DNA from: Plecoglossus altivelis
Taxonomy: Eukaryota; Chordata; Actinopteri; Osmeriformes; Plecoglossidae
DNA: 64,000 bases
Assembly (NCBI GenBank): GCA_036571765.1
Contig: BROE01000022.1
Span: forward strand, 9,738,555 to 9,802,554
Reading direction: 5' to 3'
Shown: positions 19,801 to 29,400 of the stretch, one piece after another
Numbering within the stretch: the first letter of the stretch is position 1
Layout of the letters: each line of letters begins with the position of its first letter
The notes under the pieces: model-generated
Databases searched by the model: none
The model's input: only the letters and a program-made list of their open reading frames with translations
What the model was told of the DNA's origin: nothing
Made by a program: the position numbers and the translations under genes

Positions 19801-22800
19801 GTTTGAGGAATGGGATGGGGGGGATGGGAGGGGGGGCGGGGGGACGACAGGCAGCCCCTGTCCTGTCCTGTACTTACGGGACGGCGAGGCCAGCTGCAGC
19901 AGGATGTCTACGGGGGTGTGCAGGCCCCCGCGGCCCCCTCGGAGCAGGCTCAGCAGGACAGACAGGCCTGCGTGGTGCAGGAACAGCCCCCGGCTCTCTT
20001 CGCACGCCAGCTCACCGTGGAGGCTGTCCAGAGCCTGGGCCAGGACGTCCGCTACAGGGGGAGGGAGGGAGAGAGAAGGAGGTGGGTATCGGGAGATTTC
20101 ACCCACCGTCGTCCGCTAAGCTTTCGCTCTTCCTGTTGTTCCAAAACGCCCACCCCCCCTCCATTCCTGTCTCCATGCTACAATCTCATGATCTCTCCAT
20201 GGTTACCTGACCATGATTTAAAACCACCCCCCCCCCTCCCAAAACACACACTTCATCTCTCTGCCTCATCGATTCTCTCCTCCCTAAATCATTTCAGCAC
20301 CTCATTTCCCCTCCTATCTCCTTCCTGTCCTCCTTTTCTAAGGAAGACTATGATCTGCCAAGCTGTGCGATCCACATCTATTCTATATAACCCAGACTTA
20401 TAACTGTCAGGTTGGTTCAAACCTGACTTAAATATATGCAATTTGCAGAGCGTATATAAACAGGCTGGCCATTCGGGTTTATATCTGTTTCTCGTCTTCT
20501 CTTGAGAAAAAGCCCTTTGGATTGGGCTACCAGTAAGTCTAATATGGTAACTATTAAACATTATCCTAGACTACAAAAACGGAATATTTCTTTCTCCAGC
20601 CTCCAGTTACTTGTCAATCAACAGGCCGGGCTTGTGCCAAGCTGCCAGAGACAACAGAGATCGATGGGCTGTGTGGACGCGGTGAACAATCTCAGGCAGA
20701 TGGTGGGGCATTCTACCGACTGGATTCAATGACTCAAACTAGGGTTTCGCTCTTAAGCTCTGCAGCATCAGAGAAGAGAGACATACAGAGTGTTGGACTG
20801 TAGTTAACTGTGACATGACAGTCGATGACCTAGAGATCAACCTGCAGGATGAACACTGCCCCCTGCTGCCCAGTTGACAGAAGCGCCGTCACAACCGCTC
20901 CGTACCCTGAGTGACGGTTCGGAGAATGATGAGGGTGGAGAGGATGCGGGTGTGGGGGCAGGGGCTCCTGTAGAGGGGGGTGGTCCGAGCGGGGCCCCTG
21001 GGCTTGAGGCCTCTGGTGAGATCCTGGGGGTCGGTGGGCTGGAGAGCTGGGGGTTTGGATAACTCCTCTCCCAAACGCCGCAGGGTTGAACACTGAGTCA
21101 CAGGCTGCAGAAACACACCCAGTCAGGGACACGCCGTCAAGAATGCACGCACACAGACACATTCTCAAAACAAACCATGACATTCTTTACAATACATTTG
21201 CAGTGTCTTCGAGCCCCACGTCTCCCTCCCTACGTATCCCGTTCCGTGTCTCCCTTTTCGCACACACTGGAACGTCCCCCAGCGCGCGTACGTGCGCGCG
21301 TGCGCGTTTCCCGCCGGGCCAGCGGAGCACAGACGGAAACACACACGGCGTGGAAGCCAGGGGCCGCCAGGGCGACAGGCAGCTTCGCAGCAAACCCACA
21401 TGTTGCAGTAATAAAGACATGTGATTCCAGTTGAAACATCAAGCTCGTCAGAAAGCGGCGGTGGACGTGCCCTGACAAACAAACATGTGAGGCCAGGGCC
21501 CTCCGGGGGCCCGACGGGCCCACGGGGCAGGGACGCTACGGTGCTGCAGTGGGGCAGCGTGGGGGGGGGACGACGACACTAGGGCCACGGAGAGTCCAAT
21601 TGACCCCTGGACACACGCGCTGCACACAGGCTGACATCTGGGCTGGCTCCCTGTTGACTATTGAGCTTGCTGTTTGTAATTCAAACCATGAGGGGGTGGT
21701 GGGGAGGAGGAGGAGAAGATGGAGGCCATTTGACACAGCTGGTCCTTCCCAGTCAGTGTAGTGGCGGCTCCAAAGCCACAGGGACAGCCTGTTCTGCTCT
21801 CTCTGCCTTCTAGAACGGTCACACAACCGAGGGGCACTTCAGTTAACAGGGTTGGAAGGGAACTCAACAGGAAGGAAGACATCAAAGAGCCTTTAAATGC
21901 TGTTTAGTGTTTGGCCTTGTTGGAGCATGACAGGTCGTCATGTTGCATAGGGGTCTGTGAACGTGTAGCGGTTCACGGTGGAGTTGGAGGACCGTGTGTG
22001 TGTGTGTGTGAAGCTTCATTGTAACTTAAAAGATATCTTGTAGGAATCTTGACATTTGAGCCGTTGCCTCAGCAAAGCATCGCTCAATCCAATGTTGGCT
22101 AGTGATGACCTTAGCTGCCAGTCTCTCTGCTTATGTCAACAGACATATCCGGCTGCTTGCGTATAACGAAGGAGACGAAAAGTGTATAATGTACGTACGT
22201 AACGTTATATAAAATAGCTTTCTAACGTTAGGTACGTTTTTTAACAGTGGCTCTGAAAACATAACTATTCCCAGCCTCGCAAAGGAAGTTGGTTCATTAT
22301 GCAACGCTACGCCTTTTGTAATACAGTTTACATAGTTTTCTTCTGAAAAATAAACCAGTTACTCTTAACACCATGGCCTTATTTCTTTGACAATTCAAAT
22401 ATATACTTGGGCGAATTTTGTGTTGACCATTTGTGAACTGTGCTTACCATAAATTGCAAGTTAGACTTGTTTGCCTGCCATCACCATTCATAACTGTACA
22501 ACCAATGTGTTTACTATTAAACTGTTTACTAGGGGTGCATTACATTGTTTACAAGAGCACAGCATTGTTTACAAGAGATCTTCATAGATCTAACTTCTTA
22601 TTTTCGCTCTCAAAGTACACCAGATTGAGGCATTTAACTTTAAAACGTCCAACATTTTGTTCCAGGGCCGCTTGGCCCCAGACTCCCCTAGACTGTCTCA
22701 GGTCCACCAACCACAGTCACGAAGTTCTGGTGGAAACACTGACCTGGGAGAGTGGGACAGGTTGTCTGTGTGTACCTGTGTGCTGTTGTGTAGGTGTCTG

Positions 22801-25800
22801 TGTGCTGTTGTGTAAGTGTCTGTGTGTACCTGTGTGCTGTTGTGTAGGTGTCTGTTTGTACCTGTGTGTTGGTGTCTGTGTGTACCTGTGTGCTGTTGTG
22901 TAGATGTCTGTGTATACCTGTGTACTGTTGCGTAGGTGTCTGTGTGTACCTGTGTGCTGTTGCCTCGGTGTCTGTGTGTACCTGTGTGCTGTTGCCTAGG
23001 TGTCTGTGTGTACCTGTGTACTGTTGCGTAGGTGTCTGTGTGTACCTGTGTGCTGTTGCCTAGATGTCTGTGTGTACCTGTGTGCTGTTGCCTAGGTGTC
23101 TGTGTGTACCTGTGTGCTGTTGTCTAGCTGGCGGAGGGCCTGGTGGGTAAAGCGCAGGAGCGGCAGGACGAGGGAGGGATCTGACCCTGACGGCAGCTGA
23201 AGCTGCTCCACAAGCAGAGGCAACACCTTCACAACAGGACGACAATATCAACAACAAACACTCGCAACAGTCCATACAGTAGCGGGAGAGAGGGGTGGGG
23301 GGGCACCACAACAATGATGTCGGCATGAACAGCCCTCCCTCCCTCCCTCTCTCTCTCTTTCTCTCTCTCCGTTACCTTGGAGCACCTCTCATGGAGCGAG
23401 ACAACCAGAGGGAGATCTAGGGCCGCCTTTCTGTCTCCTGCTGCCGGATGGAAGGACTGCCCATCAGAAACCCAGTCCAATAGCAGAGCCAGGAGCCTGA
23501 CAGGGGCGGGACCTACACAGCCCTGAGGGGGAAGAGATCAAAATACTGTCTTCACCGTGAGGTCCTCAACCTTTGACCCAACCAGAACTGGGTAGGCAAA
23601 AAATGACTGTTGCTAGTCACTCTCACTTAAGATTAGACATTCTGTCTGAGCAAAACCAGAGACGATTGGTTGAGGACAGTGTCGAGGACATGCTGACTTG
23701 CCGATATACCTTCTTTGTTTTAGACGAGCCGGCTGGCTTCTCTTGTTTGGCAGCCATGGCCTCTGCTGTCTTCACACTGACGTTCTCTCGACCTCTCTGA
23801 GCGAGGGAGTAGGCATTCTTCCTCTGGAGAACGCAGAACAAGTGCGTGTGTGTGTGTGTGTGTGAGGGGGGCAGAATTCCACAACAACGGGACTACAGTG
23901 GTCCTCATCCTTTGGGGAGGAAGATCGTAGCGGGGATGATGTTACCTGCAGGTTCTCCAGCCGAGCCTGCACCTTCTTGGACTGGCTCTCCAGCCTCTTG
24001 TTTTGCTCACAGAGCTCATTCAGCTGCACACAAACACAGCCGGGGCTGGAATCATTAGCTCACATCCAGCTTAGAAATGACTGCCACCCCATGGTCTGTC
24101 TGTGTGTCTACATCATGTTTCCCCCCGCATTCAACATCGGAAGTGAAACGCACTATATCGCTACTATCTACACTATACACTACTATCACATGGTAGGTGG
24201 GTTAAAGCAGAGAAAACGACTGCATGCAATGTCCAAGGGCGTTCGAATAAGACGAAAGACGACAATCGCGAACGGGTTGAGATAAGCCCCCTTGCCTGCT
24301 TTTTCATGGTGTCGTTGAGCTCCTTGATGGTGTCGAAGCTGGACTGGAGCCTCCTGTTCTCCTTGGTCTTCTCTCGGAGCAGCTCCTGCAGCTTGCTCAC
24401 CTCACGCTGGTGCTTCTGAAGGCCAAACAGATCCCCGTCCCAGTGTTACAGTCGCAGCTCTACGGTGGCCCCTCTACCCCCTTGACCCACACAGCGAAGC
24501 AGCCTTCTCACAGCTGCAGGAAAAAGGACGGACGGCCTGCGACTGGGACGTGTGCTGTGCATGTGTTGTTCAGGCTCCTTCTTGCCTCGTGTACTTCCAG
24601 GATGCGAGCGCGCACCTCCTCCTCCACCCCTCGCAGCCTGCTGAGAGCTAGCTCCTTCTGGGCCAGCCTGTTCTCGGTCTCCTGGAGCTCTCTCTGCCAC
24701 TGCTGCTGGCTCTCCCTCTCTGCCTACACACACACGCACGCACACGCACGCATACGATAAACGACTTCCTACGCGGAATCATTTCAGAAGTCGACGGACA
24801 AATCGACGTGATTTGAGCCCAGTCCAGTTCTTCGTCACTCACTCTCAACTGTTGATAGATGCCCAGCATTTCCTGGCACACCTGTCCCATATCAGGAGTG
24901 GGGGACAGGAGAGCGTAGGACTGGGGCTGGCGCTCCTCGGCTCCTCCCCCTTGCTCCGGGTCCGGGGAGCCCAGGCTACTGGCTAGGCTGGAGGGAAGGG
25001 TCACATCTGGAAGCACGGCAAACACAAGAGGCCGTGTTCCATATCGTCACAGTGAGTGATGGCAGATTACAATCAACCTAGGATTAGAACGCACACCTTT
25101 TCAATATGCTGTGTAGAAAGGGTGGTTCTGTTCAGAGTAATGAATCCTATGCAGACTCAACTAGGTATTGTTGGAGGAAATGCCCACCTGTCTCTGTGTG
25201 ATGCACCAGAGTATCCAGAAGGGGGCAGGTTTTGAAGTCCATGCTGAGGTCATCATCACTGCTGCTTATAAAACCATCACTGTCTAGCCTGGGATTACCA
25301 GGGAAAAGGCAATTTCACACAAAAAACAGTTGCCCATGTTACATTGCGTGCCCCAATAGGCACAGACAGCCAAATCAATTTCTTCCTCATCTCTGGGTAA
25401 GCGTGACAAAGTGAAAGTTCAACTGGTTTCTTAGCCAGGACAATTATCCATGTGGGTTTACCTATAGATCGGTACTAGGGACGAGGCACAATGAGGGGTA
25501 AGTCATGGTTTGAAACCAACCTTTCGGGCAGGGGTGTGAGTGTGACAGCTTTGAGCAGTTCTCTCAGAGCTCTTTTGTAACCTCGCATCCCTTTGTGGGG
25601 GCTTTTGACTTTGGGGGAGGATGTCACCGTCGACGTAGGAGGCTCTTTAAAACATACGACACATGTGTCGGCAAGAAAGACACGCTATACGGTTGATTGA
25701 GTTGTTATGAAATTGTTATGACAAAACAAATGAATGACTCCTTTCTCACCATTAGAATGGCATGTTCTGCCCCCAGTTCTATCGTCTGATGAAAGCTATA

Positions 25801-26183
25801 AGGATAGGAGAACAAGTTCAGATATAAATGAACAAGTTTTATTTAGATGACCTATTTAGCATGTGGGACCATAACAGTGAGTTACTGGAGTCTGTTTGAT
25901 TATGCCAAACGAGAGCATGTGTTTGCTTAGCAACCACGGTTATGTTAAGATAGCTATTTGACAAGCAGCGCTACGACTGCAACAAAGTTGTTAGCTCTCG
26001 CCAATTAATCTAGTAGTTACTGTAGGCAATATACTAGTTCAACGCAATTGATCTAGTTACGACAAGTAACTACAACGAGTTAGCCTGCTAGTGTAACGTT
26101 ACCAGTTCCCTTCGCCCCAAGTATTTCCTCTTTAACTCCTCTATTGTGTAGTCCACGTCGGTCTCCGAAGATGAATTGCTCAT
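16749..26183 (-). CDS. ccdc138: Coiled-coil domain protein Ccdc138 (14 exons found)
   Basis: Orthologue of vertebrate CCDC138, a poorly understood protein listed in centrosome/centriolar-satellite proteomics. Exons in transcript order: 26183-26103, 25795-25750, 25644-25521, 25288-25188, 25006-24843, 24723-24586, 24415-24296, 24023-23946, 23823-23710, 23522-23376, 23226-23110, 21104-20906, 20051-19878, then 16875-16749. Phases agree throughout except for the last junction, where roughly 45 residues of human sequence have no counterpart that I could find between 16876 and 19877. The found exons give 575 residues (human 665). The N-terminal third is Ser-rich and acidic, residues about 165-300 are a coiled coil (SSFDTIKELNDTMKKQ matches human), and the C-terminal half is a helical region ending NKRLFELCSLHLLLQELLRT. 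It is convergent with edar, as in human. Confidence 0.93.
19878..20051 (-). CDS. ccdc138: ccdc138 exon 13
   Basis: Encodes ADVLAQALDSLHGELACEES then RGLFLHHAGLSVLLSLLRGG, ending DILLQLASPS. Human reads ADYLAQAFDSLCLDL and TLFLEYQAVPVILSHLR. Acceptor ccctgtag; donor tccc|gtaagt; leaves phase 1. The exon that should follow was not located. Confidence 0.92.
20906..21104 (-). CDS. ccdc138: ccdc138 exon 12
   Basis: Encodes CSTLRRLGEEL, a variable Pro-rich loop and ILSTLIILRTVTQ, against human TSTLRRLGEDIF and FLSTLIVLKTVTQ. Acceptor tttctgcag; donor cagg|gtacgg; leaves phase 1. Confidence 0.93.
22768..23128. repeat. 32-bp minisatellite overlapping a ccdc138 splice donor
   Basis: About eleven units each containing the plus-strand word TACCTGTG. 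The last unit at the high-coordinate end is the real exon 11 end and donor. The other copies lie in the intron. Confidence 0.92.
23110..23226 (-). CDS. ccdc138: ccdc138 exon 11, donor inside a minisatellite
   Basis: 39 codons, VLPLLVEQLQLPSGSDPSLV followed by LPLLRFTHQALRQLDNSTQ, against human KLLPLMTEQLQ and SLRQLDAGAQ. The last codons and the donor cacacag|gtacac are the terminal unit of the tandem repeat at 22768-23128. Confidence 0.92.
23376..23522 (-). CDS. ccdc138: ccdc138 exon 10
   Basis: 49 codons with VRLLALLLDWVSD, matching human VYELLTVFMDWISD, and SLHERCSK at its end (human DIQEKCVK). Acceptor ttccccctcag; donor aag|gtaacg. Confidence 0.9.
23710..23823 (-). CDS. ccdc138: ccdc138 exon 9
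   Basis: 38 codons, beginning RKNAYSLAQRGRENVSVKTA and including KQEKPAGSSKTKK, against human RKYEFMTIQRLKGSSHAV and LKQEKAPVSKTYK. Acceptor ttctccag; donor aag|gtatat. Confidence 0.9.
23946..24023 (-). CDS. ccdc138: ccdc138 exon 8, coiled coil
   Basis: 26 codons, LNELCEQNKRLESQSKKVQA then RLENLQ, against human KKQLNEASEENRK and KRVQARLDNLQ. Acceptor gtgtgcag; donor cag|gtaaca. Confidence 0.93.
24296..24415 (-). CDS. ccdc138: ccdc138 exon 7, coiled coil, GC donor
   Basis: 40 codons from KHQREVSKLQ to SSFDTIKELNDTMKKQ, collinear with human CCDC138. The exon ends at CAG before GCAAGG. No GT donor lies at the required position, so the following 272-nt intron is read as GC-AG. Confidence 0.92.
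24586..24723 (-). CDS. ccdc138: ccdc138 exon 6, coiled coil, probable GC donor
   Basis: 46 codons, a heptad-rich helix including ALSRLRGVEEEVRARILEV (human ALSKIKGVEEEVLTRFQII). Full, ungapped alignment with human across the next junction needs the exon to end at GAG before GCAAGA. A GT site nine bases earlier (gaa|gtacac, exon end 24595) would drop Val-His-Glu in frame. Confidence 0.88.
24843..25006 (-). CDS. ccdc138: ccdc138 exon 5
   Basis: Encodes a Ser/Pro-rich stretch followed by MGQVCQEMLGIYQQLR, the start of the coiled coil (human SQIYDELFQIHLKLQ). Acceptor gcttccag; donor aga|gtgagt. Confidence 0.87.
25188..25288 (-). CDS. ccdc138: ccdc138 exon 4, acidic segment
   Basis: Encodes LDSDGFISSSDDDLSMDFKT then CPLLDTLVHHTET. 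An acidic Asp/Ser segment sits where human has CLDDELDSFHDL. Acceptor aatcccag; donor acag|gtgggc. Confidence 0.78.
25521..25644 (-). CDS. ccdc138: ccdc138 exon 3
   Basis: Encodes KSPHKGMRGYKRALRELLKA and flanking residues; the YKR core is shared with human. Acceptor ttttaaag; donor aaag|gttggt. Phases 1 and 2 match the flanking exons. Confidence 0.75.
25750..25795 (-). CDS. ccdc138: ccdc138 exon 2 (46 nt)
   Basis: Short exon encoding LSSDDRTGGRTCHSN plus one base. Acceptor atccttatag; donor aatg|gtgaga. Supported by exact phase agreement with both neighbours rather than by sequence conservation. Confidence 0.7.
26103..26183 (-). CDS. ccdc138: ccdc138 exon 1, start codon
   Basis: ATG at 26183-26181 opens MSNSSSETDVDYTIEELKRK, resembling human VVESLKSRYGLGG by its E-x-L-K-x-x-Y core. 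The donor ctg|gtaacg at 26102 leaves phase 0. The frame stays open upstream, so the ATG was chosen by family length and position. Confidence 0.8.
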
Positions 26184-26400
26184 AATGGTAATCAGATCTG
26201 CGAAACTGTTTACTATGCTACTGTACTGCTGACAATCAAAAAGATCAGAACTGATGTATGCGTGAATGTGTTGGCTATGTGCAGTGCTGTACTGTACTGT
26301 ATTAGCCTCCTGTGATACCAGGCTAATGTTCACAGTTTGTAAACTAGCTGAGTTTGAACTGAATGACGTAGAATGGGGGCGGAGATTTGTGTGCTGCAGC
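26184..26400 (-). promoter_or_regulatory. Putative ccdc138 promoter
   Basis: Directly upstream of the ccdc138 start codon. A GC box (GGGGGCGG, 26375-26382) and a CRE-like half site (TGACGTA, 26364-26370) lie about 180-200 nt from the ATG. There is no TATA box. The function is inferred from position. Confidence 0.35.
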
Positions 26401-29400
26401 GCGCTTTTTTTGTTAGGGTTCGACTTTGACTGACGCGCTATGCAGAATTCTAATTTAAACATCTCGCTTGAGGGAAAAGGGTAAAAAATGAGACCCAATT
26501 TATAGTAATGTGAGTTTTGTTTCCCGTCCGTGAGAAATGAGCGAGGGAAAAAATAGCCTACGAGACGGGATTGATGGATCTAATCTCTCACATTAATTCA
26601 GTCAGTGTATTGCACAAACTCCCCCAGTAGGTGGTAGTATTTGATATGATCTGTCTAGTATCAAAACCCAACGTGACCTGCAAAACCAGCTCGTCTTCAG
26701 AGGTAGAATAACATTGAAAATAGTTTCTGTGGCCAAAAGTAATCCTGTTTTTGGCTTGCTTTTCTTTTGACAGCATATTTAGTTCTACAGCTCTGTCTGT
26801 CTGTACTTGGTAAAAACAAATACATGTTTGCAAACCCCCTTTAAATTAGGATTCAGCCACCACAGAACTGACCATTTGCTTAAATTTTTAGTAAATACTT
26901 CATGGATGCCCTATGTCCCCAGTGAGGTAAAAAGTGAGCTCTGAGCTGGAGGGTTTATTTTTCCAGAGGGGAAGATTGATGAAGTCCGTGTTCGGGTAAT
27001 TAGCAAGGCCATTAGAAATCATTCCCAACCAATCTCATTCTCCCTGGGGTCACACATCAATTGAATCTAATTGTAGTATTCATTGTAATCTCTATTAGAT
27101 CTATTTCATTTGTTACAATTAGTTTAAAATAGGTTCTGTGTTCCCCCCCCAAAAAGTGTATCTAGTGTTCTAGTGGATCTCGCCAGAGGAGGACAGTGTT
27201 GGGCCACGCACCCAAACATGAGCAAACAAGGCGATTGTGTGTGTGTGTGTGTGTGTGGACTGTAGAAGGAGAAGCAACAAAGAGAAATATGGAGTGACAT
27301 TTACTGTCACCATAAAAATAATCAAGACAATAACACAAACTTACCCTTCCTGCCATATCTCGCCACCAACTTCTTTCGTCTAGCCCACTCTCTAAGGGGG
27401 GAAATAAGGCACTGTCAGAATTGTTCTGGTTGGGCATAAGCACTGTTTTGGAAATTAAACAAAATTATCTCTGAACAGCAAGATAACCGACTCTTAATAG
27501 CACATCCTGCTTAATTGTGTGTGTTTGTGTGTGCGCGCGTGTGTGTAAGTGTGTGTATACATGTGGATGTGTGTGCGATGCTCAGACTGATAGACAGTTA
27601 GTGTCTCCTCTGTTGTTTTCGGAAACACACCATCCATTCAGTCCGCCTGGGGACACAACTCTACAAAGACAATAAACATCAAATCCCTCAATGACTAACA
27701 TCTCAGTACGATCTACTGAACCAATTATCTTCTGTCTTGAGATACAAAGCAATCACGACACACACGCACGCACACAAAGTACACATCTCCGGCGCCCAGT
27801 CAAACTCAGACAGTCAGTGACTCAATTACTTTCAAACCGCGATTGCAGCGCCATTCTGTAAAACTGATTGCTTTTCAATTGGTGTAAGTTTGCGTGTCTT
27901 CAGAGATGCATTATATATGCTAATAGGGGCTGTGAGCAGAAGGGCTGGATCGGGGACACCCAACACAATTACACTGCTCAGACCCAGACAGAGAGGGGAT
28001 CCCTGGGAAGACCAGCCCAGGTCACCCTCTAGAGCGAGTGTGTGTGTATGCCCCACACCACTACTTTCATTCAAACAACCTGCTCTGAAAATGGAACTAT
28101 AAGCAGATTCTGACAGGATTTACTTGTATAATAATGTTGCTGTTTAAGTGGCCGAATAGCTCTGTCAGGCTGTATTTATGATATTAATTTAAGCAGATTT
28201 AATTGATGCATGAATATTTTAATATTTACCACTAACCCACTGTATAAGCCCTAAGGGACCTCTGGGTAAAATAAAGCTAATCAATGTTTAAACTGTTTAA
28301 AACTCAGTTTTTGTAGAAATGTCTTATGTTGCTTGAATTATTCAATGACCACGTCTTCTAATCAGACTTTTAGATTAGCTCTTTACACTGCATGCTCATT
28401 TTACACTTTGATACTGATTGGATTTTTCTGACACAACTTTAAACCATATCCATATCATATGGCAGAATATAACTCAGGGCAGCATGGGCTAATGCAGTGG
28501 TCCCATTACTCTACCCTGTGGCATTCCCTTTGTGCTTTTTTCATCACCCGTTATATAGTTGGCATGAATCAAGGAGCGCTCTGTCTGGAACTTATTCAAC
28601 TCATGTCTTAATAACTTCTGCTGTAGGAATCAGTTCCTGCTGCTTGCTCTAGTTTCAGAGCAGTTCTAATGATCATCATGTGACAAACAGGTGCTGCTGT
28701 TGTCTTTCAGCCAGTGAGTCTCTCCTCTTATGTTCATCGTAATTGGTCACGATTGAGTTTCATTCATAGTTTTCATAAATTTGTCTGAGAGAATGAATGA
28801 GCAGTAATTCACGCTTCGGCTGGCTGTGAAAGACTAAGGCGGCAAGAAGATTCTGTTGTGTCATCAGGCTGAATCGCTCTGTTTCGCTCTTTGTTTCTCT
28901 CTTCTTTATATATCTTCTCTACTTTCTCTCTCTTTCTTTCTCACTGTTGAGACTTTGGATGCATTGGACTCTCTCAATAAACATATAAGAAATGACGAGT
29001 AGTGCAACTCAGTAGTGGTTCTCAGTCTGGACTGAATGTTCCTTCATAACGGGTACTGTATGACACCAGAGTGAACTTTGACCTGTGGTGATGTATGCTC
29101 TGTCAGTGATAATTGCCCACACGAGACCTCTGTCACAGCTGAGTTAAGAGGGAGTCTGTCAATTGGCCCTGCTTTGAAAAAAAAAATCATTTCAGTTGCG
29201 TCAAAGTCTCTTTGCAGATAGTCTCTCGGGCTGAATTGGCCTCTGTCCTGACACGAGACTTTTTTACATGTGTGCTTTTTAGTCCCATGCTTTGACTCCC
29301 ACTACATGGCCACTTGGTAGAGCTGCGTCCCCTCTCCTTGGGTCACGGGTTTATAGATGTGCATGTCAACTTCCCTGTAGTGTCACAGCTATCCCGTATC

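Noticed and set aside
28240..28290. Possible LINE2-like 3' tail (GGGTAAAATAAAGC)
   Set aside because: Too short and no upstream element visible. Left unannotated.
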